DNA of 64,000 nt from Arctopsyche grandis (lineage: Eukaryota; Arthropoda; Insecta; Trichoptera; Hydropsychidae). Numbering within the stretch: position 1 is the first letter of the stretch; every line of letters starts with the position of its first letter. A program made the translations under genes and the position numbers. Shown in pieces: positions 33,311 through 44,480 of the stretch. The stretch lies in contig NC_135359.1 of NCBI RefSeq assembly GCF_051622035.1, positions 16,987,501-17,051,500 on the forward strand, read 5' to 3'. The notes below the pieces were generated by a model. That model did no database searches. It worked only from the letters and a program-made list of their open reading frames with translations, and was not told where the DNA came from.

Positions 33311-35263
33311 TTTTATTTATTTATTTATTTATTTAATAGTTTTGGACCATTGTGGCATTACAGGAAGAACCTAATGCGCCACAATGGCCTACATTTGAAA
33401 AATATATAAAAACATGATATAAAAAACAAGTAAACTGTAAATAAAGGAAAAAAGCAAAAGCAGAAAACATGGTAAAATAAAATAATAAAAAAAAGTAACA
33501 AAAGGAAAATAATACATCATTCAGAGAGAAAAAAAAATAACAAAAGTGTAAAAATTAAAAATAAAATCCATAAATCCCATTCTTTGTTTACACTGAACAA
33601 AATTAAAATAGTATATAAAAATATACAAAGGAGAAAGAAAAAGTAAAATAAAATAAAACAAAATATGAATAAAAAATAAAATCACAGCGAGGCCCAAATG
33701 GAAGAGAGTAGATTAAGATTCCACTCATTCATCACATTCAAATTAAGAAAGTAATGATGAGCGCAGGTTACCAGATAAATATGTTAAGATAATATCCGAT
33801 AATCTACGCTCCCCAAGGTGGAAAATATCACATTCAGGGACAGCAGCAACGATTTCATTGAGAAGTCGAATAGCTCTTGGAATAGGAGCCATTCGAAAAA
33901 GAACTGTGCGAGCAGCAGGTACAACCATCAAATGATGATGTCTACCACGCACATAATTATTAGGGACATAAAGTCCCAACTGTTCCAGCAACAACGGGCA
34001 TGACGTATTACCACGCAATAGCTGGAGAATGAAACGAATTAACGAGAAGTTTCTCCGAAGTTCAAGGGAGTTATACCCAAGCATGCCCAAAAGGAAAGGA
34101 GTAGGATAGAGATATGGGTAGTACCCATACTCTTTCTTATAAAGAAAACGAAGAAATGCTTTTTGCACTTTTTCTATAATAAGAGAGTAGTTTGCTTCAT
34201 GCGGATTCCACACAATTGCATTATACTCTAGCTTACTTCTAACAAGCGAGTTGAAAAGCAAGCGAGAAGACAAGGGGTTGGAGAATAATCTAGCATATCT
34301 CAAGACAAATCCAAGTCGACGAAAGGAAACGTCAGCGATTGTCTTGATGTGGTTGTGAAAGGTGAATTGAAAATCAAAAGTGATACCCAAGTCGACCATT
34401 GATTCCACGCGCTTCAACAATACGGATCCAATGGAATATCCGTGACAATAGAGCGAATTCGCACGTCCATAACTCATAATGGCACATTTACTAGTATTAA
34501 GTTCAAGCCCTAAACTGGAACTGAACTCTAAAACAGCGTTAATATCAGCTTGAAGGAGAGAGGCTTGCCTCTCATTCTTAACAGCAAAGAATAGTTTAAT
34601 GTCGTCTGCAAACAAGAGACATGAAGCATTGCGTAGTACTTTAGGGAGGTTATTAATGACTATTGTAAATAGTAAAGGGCCTAAGGTGGACCCCTGAGTT
34701 ACACCAGATTGCGTAAAAAATGAAGGAGATTCATAAATACCATATCTAACAAATTGCTTCCTATCACTAAGATAAGAAGCAAAGAGTTTAAGAAGACGTG
34801 GAGAAAAGCCCACTTCAGCTAATCTGATCATAATAGCGTCATTGTTGACAAGATCAAATGCTTTTCGAAAGTCAAAGTAGGCTACATCAACTTGTTGTCC
34901 ACGGTCAACTTTAGACATGGTATAATATGAAAAGCAGGCAAGATTAGTGGTAGTGGAACGACATGGTGAAAATCCATGCTGCTCATCACACAACAATCTT
35001 TTGAACTGCAAAAGAATCAAACGGTGAAGGATATTATCGAAAATTTTGGGAATAGCCGAGATGATAGCAATAGGTCTGTAATTTTCAACCTCATTTTTAG
35101 AGCCACTTTTATGAATGGGAATGACTCTAGATAATTTCCATTTTTCAGGATAATTACCAGAACCCAGAATAAGGTCAAAAATAAACTGAAGAGGCTCTAA
35201 GAGCGAATTACAGCATGCCTTTAATACGTCAGGAGGCACACCGTCAGGCCCAACAGACCCCTT
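33311..35263 (-). mobile_element. 5'-truncated non-LTR retrotransposon
   Basis: Transcribed on the - strand. The 3' end is a (TAAA)n microsatellite at about 33313-33340; the 3' UTR is A-rich. The coding part is open but starts inside the reverse transcriptase, so reverse transcription stopped early, which is typical for target-primed insertion. A (TAAA)n tail and PDGVP/FADD-type RT suit the CR1/Jockey group; it is clearly a different lineage from the element at 16-21 kb. Confidence 0.8.
33743..35263 (-). pseudogene. Reverse transcriptase fragment of a non-LTR element
   Basis: About 506 codons are open, from a stop at 35266-35264 to TAA at 33745-33743. The visible start begins GSVGPDGVPPDVLK, an internal RT motif, and there is no true start codon. 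Motifs follow in order: VIPIHKSG, NYRPIA, QHGFSPCRS, motif A FDFRKAFD, motif B GVTQGSTLGPLLF, motif C FADD at about 34613-34602, and VDLGITFD. The endonuclease is missing. The long frame without lesions means the insertion is not old. It cannot mobilise itself. Confidence 0.88.
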
Positions 35264-35749
35264 TTAGATATTATTTTTCTTTTTAGTATTTATAGTATTA
35301 TCTTCTTTTAATGTTATTTTATGTAGTCCAATTGTACATTTTGTTCTTCATGAACATGCTAGTTTGTTCATACACGAACTAATCTGGTCAATTATAGTGT
35401 ACACAAACGATCAAAATGACGAACTAGTTTGTTCATACCCAAACTATTAGCATAAGTTCGAGTATTATCAATCGTTTGTCCCAATTTTTTTGTATGTGTG
35501 CTTACCCTAGTTTGCAATATTTTTAGTGCTAGCAGAAACGGAAATTATAGCAATGTGGTTGGTTTCCATAGGATTTCCCTTTTAATTACTTGGCGCTTTG
35601 ATATCTCATAGGTTTTGACAGCTTTAAGTTTTATGCTACACCTGGTAAATCTATTTGAAGATAGCTTTTGACTGTTAGCACTTTTTTTTATATTTATTTT
35701 TTAGTTTATATCAGGAAGGTCAGAAACATTGTACATTTGATACGAGTAC

Positions 35750-36015
35750 TATAAGTATTATACAAAGTAAATACCGGTCTCCGTGACTCCGTGATTAATG
35801 TGCGCGCGCAGAATACGGGAGGAAAAGCCTGTTCCTCTTGTTCCGGTTGTACCCTGCTCGCGCAAATTAAGTGAGTATGTACCGTTTACCATGCACCCTT
35901 TTTTTTGATCTTTCGACTTAAGATCTTTCGATTTTCGATCTTTGCCTTCCGATATTTGTGTTTTCTGTAATTTAACATTCTGGCTCGTCACGTAGACCCA
36001 GTAAATACATATCAA
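35750..36015. repeat. Dispersed GATCTTTCGA repeat, copy B
   Basis: It matches 150-520: GCGCGCAGAATACGGGAGG, TACCCTGCTCGCGCAAATTA and the GATCTTTCGA pair with TTCCGATATTTG. The GCGCGCA...CTCGCGC section is partly inverted relative to copy A. The open frame on the - strand is not a gene. Confidence 0.55.
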
Positions 36016-36119
36016 TTAACTCTCACAGAGACATCTATGGTCAAATTTGTGAATATTTAGGATTTAATACAATTCAGCGAAATTCGAGACTGCTGAAAAC
36101 TCGAGATTTACCAGAAAAT

Positions 36120-36310
36120 AGGTAAGGTTGCCAATTCGTTAGAACCGTTTTAATGAAAATCAGATAAATTGGCAAACTCTGATAGGAAACGATCAACCTG
36201 GAGTCACAGATCCAAGGTCTGGCCAGCAAAAACCAGTGGGATTTGAACCCGTGACCACTTTGTTCAAAGCATTATACATATGTATGCTAACTACTTGTCT
36301 ATTCTGCTGG
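36120..36310 (-). repeat. SINE copy, inverse orientation
   Basis: On the - strand it has B box GGGTTCAAATCCC, then GTGACTCCAGGTTGATCG, TTTCCTATCAGAGTTTGCC and ending AAACGGTTCTAACG. It lacks the folded tail of the copy at 31925-32355. It is nested inside the MITE at 35322-36380. Confidence 0.65.
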
Positions 36311-36580
36311 ATAAATTAAAACCAATATTTCGTGTATGAACAAACTATATAGTATGTTCGTGAACACTTGGACTGTAACATATACAGCACAATTAAAAAA
36401 AAAACTTTAAAATCTATTTACAATTCTTATAAATATTCATAGCGCATATTATGCATGTACATATAATATTTTTAACTAAAGACTTTTGAAATTCAAATAT
36501 CTAAAGCAAATTGTATTTACTATGTCATCTGTGTAACAGAAAGTGATGAATTTCCGTCGAACAACCTATATTATAATATA

Positions 36581-36645
36581 CTAGCTGTATTACCCGGCTT
36601 CGCTCAGTGTTTATAATATAAACCGCTTAAACATGACTTAGCTAA
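36581..36645 (-). mobile_element. Helitron 3' end, CCGGCTTCGCTC family
   Basis: On the - strand it ends GAGCGAAGCCGGGTAATAC, then AGCTAG followed by T. Similarity to the other copies is lost about 60 bases inward, so the 5' part is missing or different. Confidence 0.55.
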
Positions 36646-38690
36646 TTTAATTAAAAAAAAAAAACTTGTTAAGAGGGCTGGACACCAGCGCCTTGTCCAT
36701 ACAAACGTATTACACTTCTCTCTTCCTCAATTATGGCACTAGAGAAATTATTTTTTAATATATAGCATATTCCACCATTGGGATGCATCTATCGTTTTGT
36801 TTTTTTGATTAGTTATTTTTTATAGGAGCTAGGAGCCACCAAACATCTATAAAATCGCTTCTTTTTTACACCCACGAAAAGAGCCCAGCGTGCTTATTTA
36901 ACCGTCGGTTTTAAAAAAATACGCGCATAGTTGCACAGAAAATATCTTTCTCATGCCGATGATGAAATTTTTTTAAAAATTGGTCCAGTTTTGGAGGAGA
37001 AAATAGGAAAATACGAAACCTCGATTTTGTCGATTTATTATCGTATTATCTGGTCGAAGTGCAACTGTCGCATTCAATATATAAATTGATATATATATTG
37101 TCGCATTCACTCAATATATACATTTACTCAATATATATATCGAAGAAAGGAACGGCAACAAAATTAAGGTTTCGGGTGTACAGCCCTCTTAATAGGGAAA
37201 CCGAACTGAATTCATAGGCGTGAGTAATTTTTAGGTAAGTTTCTTGCTCTTCCCTGCGATTTAATTGACTTTATGGGAAATATGAAAAATGTACGAAATA
37301 TAAAGGGCGTTAGACAATCGCAATTTAAAATGACTGTAATATCCGTCTCTGAGGACCGAAACAATTGCGACATGATTACTTTTAATTGTTCTCTGACGAT
37401 TGTTCATTTTCATCGCACCTGTCTGCGCGGAAGACGATCTCTGTCTGAGGAATCATGCTTTTCTTTCGCCATATTGCACAACAATCAGCCATTTAGGATG
37501 TATCAAAACACAACAATATTGCCAACTCGTCGCAACAGCTTAATGATGTGTACAAATAAATCAGTCTCGGGCTAAATTATACATTATATTTTCCATTCCG
37601 ATGCATTTTCATTACTCAATCGGTATTGTTTACCGCAGATTCTCTCTCTCTGAACGTAATGGCTTCTCCATGTTTTGCTTCATCCTTATTTCAGATTTAG
37701 ATAATGAGCAATGTAATAAGGAAGTACCGTAATCACGAATACTGCAGTGTTGACATTTTGAAGAAATTGCGTACCTTTCGAACTTTGCCGTCTTGTATTT
37801 GTATTTTTTCATGAAAATTTCACCAATAGGAATGATTCGCATACGCGCATACTGGTTTTGAAACTCAAAACAACAGATATAACTGTATTGTGAGTGTATT
37901 GACATGCCCCAGTAGTGTTTTCAGTTAAATTTAACTATGTAATACGTTGTGCTTCGGTGAACTAAAAGCTTTAGAACACTTGAATTCGTTACCCCTGAAC
38001 TGAAGCTTCAAAGTGCCTACGTGACCAGTGACACGTGAACAATTTCTGGTTGCATGACTTTTCAAACATTCGTTGTTTATTTGAATTATTATATTATTTT
38101 ATTATTTCACAACGCTTATCTCTAAATGTTTCCGGTATCAAATTATAAATTTTATAAAAATAGACACTTAATAGATAATGAGTACACGAACCTATATACA
38201 TATGTGTGAATATTTCAAAAATTAACATATGGCGATCGCGAAAAGAAATCTAACAGAAATCAAATGTAAATAAATTTTCAAAAGTGTTATCTCATCGTTA
38301 CAATTTCAGAAGTAATTGTAGTCATAAATCTTCACTCCCGATTCAACAATATCAATTAGATTTTCTTGTCTTTCGTTATCGTCTTCAACTCGTTTGTATC
38401 AATAAAATTAGACAGTTGCAAAGCTGACGACAGATAGGTCCGTCTTGCATGTTAATTAATCCACTCTTTCTATTGGTGGAATCAAATTTGCATCCTTGGA
38501 ATTGTTTGCTTTTCTATACTCAATTAGTCAGCATTCTTTTTAACTTTCTGTTTGTGTTTTTTTTTTCAAATAAAAAATGAGAACACTTACAGTTTTCAAA
38601 ATAGCAAGAACATACATACATACATATTTGACATTTCTATAGCATTTATTGAATTGCATTATTTTTTTTTAAATAATGTTCCCTTTAAAT
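36646..38690. other. Gene-free stretch
   Basis: No supportable gene. The longest frame (37273-37575, 100 codons from an ATG) has no recognisable motif, signal peptide or neighbour support. Repeated ATATATCGAAG-like runs near 37080-37145 are simple sequence. Confidence 0.4.
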
Positions 38691-39118
38691 CAGGGCCAAG
38701 GAATCGTGGTATTTTAGGGAGGATCGAAGTCGAAAAATCTGACGATTCCGATTCCTTTTTATAATATTCTTTACTGTGTTGATTGTGGAGTAATAATTTA
38801 TAAATTTAATTTTTATTAAATTTTACTTAACAAATATTTGCATATTTTTTAGTTAAATTTATTTGTATTTACTTTTTCACATATATTATTACAATAAATC
38901 GATTAAAGTGAGAATTAGGCGACTTTTTTAGCTTAATGATTTTATAGAATTCTTTTTTTTTTTATAGATTTGGAAATCGTTGACATTATTTTTATTGCTA
39001 TCAATTATTATATGCAAACAAAAAATAATCTTATTAAATTGTTAACGGGGTTGGAGTCGGACCATAAGATAAAGTTGGAGTCAGAGTCAGTATAATTTTA
39101 AACGACTCCACAGTCTTG
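38691..39118. mobile_element. Short hAT-type element, GGAGTCGG ends
   Basis: The left end CAGGGCCAAGGAATCG and right end (inverse) CAAGACTGTGGAGTCG are imperfect inverted repeats of the hAT CAGGGCTGTGGAGTCGG type. Internal GTTGGAGTC repeats are also typical. The flanks CTTTAAAT (38683-38690) and CTTTTAAT (39119-39126) agree at 7 of 8 positions, as an aged 8-bp target duplication. It has 428 bp and no coding capacity. Confidence 0.65.
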
Positions 39119-39126
39119 CTTTTAAT

Positions 39127-39602
39127 ACATCTTCAATTGGTTCAATAAATCACCGCATACCGAATTTAGCAAGTGTATCTAAAACAAAAAATCTATGTAC
39201 TTTAGATAATATCTAGATAATTATATGGCTGTTTATATGAGCTCCGCCGTATTATGTAAAATATAATTTTTCTCCATTGTTAAAATCTTATCCGTAGTCA
39301 TTTTCTTTCTAACAAATTATTATTTAGCATACATTTTTTGAGAATTACATGTTGAGTAAGAATTCGTGCGTTTGTTGGAAATATAAAATGATTCCCCAAA
39401 TTTTAGTTTTACGTTGATTTTGTTTTAAAAAGCACCTATTAACTTTGCTGTCACGACTTAACTTTCATTTGAAATAATTTAATGTCACTTATGAGTCAAA
39501 ATTTCAATCTGACAAATGTCTTTACCCTGTTTATAATGATATATGTATAGTATAAGACATTTTAAGAAGATAATTTAAATTTAATCTTCTTTGTTGTTTC
39601 AG
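39127..39602. other. Region upstream of the prolyl 4-hydroxylase start codon
   Basis: It ends in TTGTTGTTTCAG at 39602, a splice acceptor immediately before the start codon, so it is probably the 3' part of a 5'-UTR intron. No repeat was recognised. Confidence 0.5.
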
Positions 39603-39603
39603 A

Positions 39604-42600
39604 ATGAGTACGAGAGCGTGTTTGGCGTATTGCTTCTATTTATTTGTTACCATCGGTCTCAGCAGATTAAAAGTTCAAGCTGAAATATTTACTGCACTAG
39701 CTGAACTTGAACCTTTGCTTGAATCTGAAAGCATATTATTAGATTCCATGGGAGCGTATGTTCGATATCAAGAAAATAGACTAAATTTATTAAAAGAGTA
39801 ATTTACTGTTTATTATAATAATTTCCTTATACTATGTATGTAGTTTACTTAAAAATAAGTTTTTAAAATATTTAAATTAATTTTCAGAAAGTATACTGAA
39901 TATGAAGAAGAACATCGAACAGCAATGAACGATGTGACAAATTATTTATCAAATCCTGTAAATGCATTTAAAATAATCAAAAGACTCACTAGTGAGTGGA
40001 ATGAAGTGGAAGAGTTGATGACGGATGATGTAGGAAATAGTAAGTGTATTTATAAATTTCAATCACCGTCATTTAATATTGGATATGTTGATTATTTTTA
40101 CATTTTGTTTTATTAATTTCAGAATTTGTGCGAAATATAACATCGCTGAAAGAGAATGTAAGATTTCCCACAGAGGAAGATCTAAGCGGTGCAGCCGCTG
40201 CTCTTGTAAGACTTCAAGATACATACAGATTAGACACAAATGAAGTAGCTAAAGGAAAATTGAATGGCATTAAATATAGGTTGCCTAAATATACAAATTA
40301 GATTTTTGATTAATAAGGGAATTACACAAAATATTCAATGTTAAATTACTATTTCAGTTCGGACATGTCAGTTCATGATTGTTTTGAAATTGGTCGTCAA
40401 TCGTACATTTCTGCAGATTATGATCATACAGAAAAGTGGATGGACGTAGCACTAAATAAACTTAACGCGGAAACGAATAAAACTGTTCCCAAAAGTGAAA
40501 TTTTAGAATACTTGGCATTTTCAAATTACATGATAGGTTTGTATAAGACGCTCAAACTAGTTTCTCTATTGGATTGATTACTTTATATTATCAAGGATTG
40601 TTTTTAGGAAACGTTGATCGTGCTCTGTCGTTGACCAATGAACTTTTAGAAATTATTCCTGACCATGTACGTGCAAAGGGTAATATTCCCCATTATGAAA
40701 AGGCTTTGCGTGAGAAAAGAGAGACGCGAGAGGTAATTTATTATTACCTATTTACATGTATTTTTTACTTTATCTATATTTTTAAATTTTACAATTTCTT
40801 TTTTATATAAAGCAGGATTCAACCGTGGAAAAAACTTCGGATTCGAATAATGGAGTAACGGAAAGAAGCATTTATGAAGAACTTTGCCGTGACGAGATGG
40901 TACTTCCAGAAAGCGTTAAAAAGGAGTATGTTTCATTATTCATTCATTTGCGTAATATTTTATGGGAGTTTCTTTTAATTGAGTTTGTGCCCAGTCAGTG
41001 CTTCTAATTATGATTTTATCGCAAGGCAATTAAGAAAAATTACAACACTTAAACCGAACAATATATTGTATTTTATTGAAATTTATTTCTTTCAGTCTAA
41101 AATGTTTCTATTATTTTGGTAAACGTCCATTTTCAAAAATCGCACCTTTTAAAGTTGAACAACACTATTTGGATCCCGATATAATATCATTCCATAATAT
41201 TTTATCTGAAAAAGAAATGGAATTTGTGAAAGAGAGTGCAAAACCAAGGGTATATATCTTAAATAAATCTTACAATATTAATGAGGCATGTGTGTATTTA
41301 TAATATTTACATTTTTTTTTTTGATTAGTTCAAAAGAGCAACTGTTCAAGATTCTGAAACTGGCGAATTAGTTGTTGCCAAGTACCGCATAAGCAAATCA
41401 GCTTGGCTCAAAGACAATGAACATGAAGTGATAGCGAAAATCAGTCGACGAGTATCAGATATGACAGGTCTTTCAATGGAAACTGCGGAGGAGCTTCAAG
41501 TCGTTAATTATGGAATTGGTGGTCATTATGAACCGCATTTTGATTTCGCGAGGGTAAATTCCTTTACTTTTTAAAGTGCAAATATTTTTTTACTTCATTA
41601 TAACCAATCGGATATATTTTCAGAAAGAAGAAAAAAGTGCATTCGGTGGTGATTGGGGCAATGGCAATAGGATTGCAACAGTGTTGTTTTATGTAAGATT
41701 TGACCAATCAATACATTACATCTTGTAAATGTGTAAATAAAATGAGAAAATTTATATGTATGTTTTTTGATGTTCAATAGATGTCCGACGTAGCACAGGG
41801 TGGTGGTACAGTTTTTCCAGAATTGGGTCTAAGTGTGAAACCTAAAAAAGGAGCAGGTGTATTCTGGTTCAATCTGTTCCCATCTGGAGATGGCAATTAT
41901 GCTACTCGTCATGCTGCCTGTCCTGTTCTTCAAGGATCAAAATGGGGTAATTTTATATACATTTTATATATCCATAATAAAGATCTTATATATAAATCAA
42001 AAACCACTTGTGTGTGTGTGTTATTCGTTTTTGATTGGCCGTCGTTAAATATTAATTTATTTTTATTCAAATAAATTTAATAAAAAAAAGCAAATGAATG
42101 TTTACTATTAGATTGGTCATGTTTAAGTGGTTTATACAGAGAAATGTTATAATAACATTTCTCTGGGTTTATATTACAAATACCGAGCGAAGCCGGGTGT
42201 AAACACTAGTTTTATATATTGCTTTTATTGGGTTACCTGACAACTCGTTCACAGATTTTCCGTAAACCGAGGATGCGCTCCAGGCATTACGTATACGGTC
42301 ATCTCTTTCTCACCCCGTCTGTTCACCAAGATCTCGTTTACTATGCCATTACGAATGCAGCCATCTCTTTCACAGACCGTCTGTTATCGGTGAACAGACG
42401 GTTTGTGAAAGAGATGGCTGCATACGTGATGGCATAGTAAACGAGATCTTGGTGAACAGACGGGGTGAGAAAGAGATGGCCGTATACGTAATGCCTGGAG
42501 CGCATCCTCGGTTTACGGAAAATCTGTGAACGAGTTGTCGTGTCACCCTTTTATTGTATGTAGTTTATAAAACAATTTTAATTTTTAGTTTCAAATAAAT

Positions 42601-42713
42601 GGATTCACCAGAAAGGTCAGGAATTTTTAACACCGTGCAATTTAGAACACCAAGAAGAAGGCATGAGTCGAGTATTCCCAAAACCAGTGAAGAAAGGAGC
42701 AATAACTAGATAA
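39604..42713 (+). CDS. Prolyl 4-hydroxylase subunit alpha
   Basis: ER-lumen enzyme that hydroxylates proline in collagen-like repeats, using Fe(II), 2-oxoglutarate, O2 and ascorbate; normally in a tetramer with protein disulfide isomerase. Coding exons: 39604-39797, 39888-40039, 40123-40279, 40358-40536, 40608-40732, 40816-40925, 41096-41249, 41329-41553, 41624-41692, 41781-41946, 42589-42713. Phases agree; product 551 aa. A signal peptide covers about residues 1-26. The N-terminal and peptide-binding region includes ALAELEPLLESE and DCFEIGRQSY. The catalytic domain has HYEPHFD (iron ligands His427, Asp429), distal His499 in TRHAACPV and the 2-oxoglutarate lysine Lys509 in QGSKWVSNKW. All are in family positions. 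Exon 6 could begin three bases earlier. The last intron (642 bp) carries a Helitron 3' end and a palindromic MITE. Insects have several such genes; which paralogue this is cannot be told. Confidence 0.95.
42060..42209 (+). mobile_element. Helitron 3' part in the last hydroxylase intron
   Basis: It ends CGAGCGAAGCCGGGTGTAAA, then CACTAG followed by T. Upstream are the family blocks CAAATGAATGTTTACTATTA and GTTTAAGTGGTTTAT. A 32-bp insert near 42137-42170 forms a hairpin (AGAGAAATGTTAT / ATAACATTTCTCT). The 5' boundary is uncertain. Confidence 0.6.
42231..42548. mobile_element. 318-bp palindromic MITE with 8-bp target duplication
   Basis: TTTTATTG flanks both sides (42223-42230 and 42549-42556). 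The ends are GGTTACCTGACAACTCG and, inverse, GGGTGACACGACAACTCG. The two halves pair almost perfectly for about 145 bp around a centre near 42391 (GTCTGTTATCGGTGAACAGAC). It lies in the intron, not in an exon. The duplication length suggests hAT; the GGTTAC end is not diagnostic. Confidence 0.8.
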
Positions 42714-43067
42714 TTTTTTCGGAAAATTGCCTCGGATAATATTTTCTAAAAACCCAGTAATCGTCGTCTTATATGCATTCGTCACATGTAATTACCAGTG
42801 CAAGATTTAATTCCAGGATTACTTGATATAAAATATATATCGTTTACTCACAATTGAGTAAGAAGTTGGCCATATATTCAATTCAATGTTATATTATTAT
42901 AAGACTTGAACCAAAATGTTCCTTTTTTTATTATAGTATATGTTGTGTATGTGTAAATAATTTTGTGATTTATGTGTATGTAAACCATAGGTTAAGTCTT
43001 TTTATTGTGTCGATTTATAAAATAGAACGAAAATTTGTATTTATGAAGAACATACATAGAGAATAAA
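42714..43067 (+). promoter_or_regulatory. 3' UTR and poly(A) signal of the prolyl 4-hydroxylase gene
   Basis: The sequence after the stop codon runs without repeats to AATAAA at 43062-43067, followed by a T/G-rich stretch (TGATTTTGTATCTTATTC). This gives a plausible 3' UTR of about 370 bases. The signal position is an inference from sequence. Confidence 0.5.
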
Positions 43068-44480
43068 TGATTTTGTATCTTATTCTTAATATTTTTTTAT
43101 ATTTTAAAATAAAAAGAAGTATTCAGGGAAAATGAAAACACGAATGGAATGGGAACGTCAATATATTTATTTTAAATTGTTCAATAACATCAAAACGATT
43201 AAATATTTTTAATGATAAGATATATCTAATAACCACAAACCTTGAGTTCATACATTTATATAGAAGAATACAACATATCGGCGTGAAATAGCCGTGACAC
43301 ACAAGGAAACAATCAGATATTGACTACACACTATAGGACCGAATTATTGGGGGAGTTTGGCACGAATATAATATATGAATATAATTGTCACAGAAACTAG
43401 AATACCTATACTAGGAACACTTTAAACATTGATTGTTAAATTTGGTGGTCCATAAAGTGTAAACATACAGATAGGGGACCTACTACTAAGTGGAAGAACA
43501 ATGCAACTGATCATAGAGATGATCAAGCGGCTAAGTAATTCAATGCAACCGCTTGAAAATAACAAACCAATTCATTACCCTGTTTAATGAAGGTACTTAT
43601 CTTTATCACATCTTTCAGATAATTTTAGTAAATGTATATATATATATTATAATAAAAATTGATAGGAGAAAATAGATAAAAAATAAACTATGTATCAAAA
43701 TATATTTTATAGTTCTCGGCACCTTGTATAATAAACTCTCAATCATTTAGCACACTCGGCACCTTGTATAGTAAACTCTCAATCATTTAGTAAAACGTAT
43801 TTACTGTCCAACAAAGACAATTTTAATTAATTCAAGTTCATATGGAATGTATACATAATATAAATATAAAATAAAAAGTGAAAAACCGTTTTTAACATCG
43901 TAAAATCACATCTACGATCAGCACCTAGAAATAAAGTTGTTCAAGGTACATACATACAAAGGGATGATATATTATCAGATTTACACACAATTTATAACTA
44001 CTCAAGGTAAATACATCAAACATACAATTAACATCAAAAAACATTGATTGAATATATTATATATTTGTGAGAGCTGACTTGATGAATATTGTGCCTAATT
44101 TATTTTATAATTAATACATACATATTAATACATATATATATTCCAGAGCTTGTGATGGTGCAGTGACTTGTAAAGGAGTCACAAATACTGCTCCATGACG
44201 AACCCTGAAAGCCTATCACATTACATACCTTAACTAACATAAATACATCTATTGGGAAAATTTTCATGTTGATGCCAAGCGTATTTATATACTCTTTCAT
44301 TTTTAAGATAAAAAATCAATGCATTCAAAGATAGGCACAAAACCCTTGAAGCACTGTTCAAAAGATAATTTTTAAAGTAATAAATTAATATAATTAAATA
44401 ATATATATCGAGTATTCCAATTAAAAATAGGCGAGAGATTCAGAAAATTGATAACAAAAAAATAAATAATCAAAAGAAGT
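43068..44480. other. Convergent intergenic region between hydroxylase and DNAJC12
   Basis: AT-rich. It contains a two-copy 40-bp tandem repeat (43715-43794, beginning CTCGGCACCTTGTATA) and the likely 3' UTR of DNAJC12, with an AATAAA on the - strand near 44104. No gene was seen. Confidence 0.45.

Larger units (their letters stand above)
35322..36380. mobile_element. ACAGTCC-end MITE, copy 3, split by nested repeats
   Basis: The left end is TAGTCCAATTGTACA and the right end CACTTGGACTGTAAC. The interior blocks match 26215-26590 up to GACTGTTAGCAC at 35690 and resume at about 36314 with AAAACCAATATTTCGTG. The 620 bases in between are a GATCTTTCGA repeat (35750-36015) and an inverted SINE (36120-36310), so the MITE was there first. 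Confidence 0.65.

Noticed and set aside
37273-37575. 100-codon ATG frame
   Set aside because: No motif, no signal peptide, no intron signals, average composition; explainable by chance.
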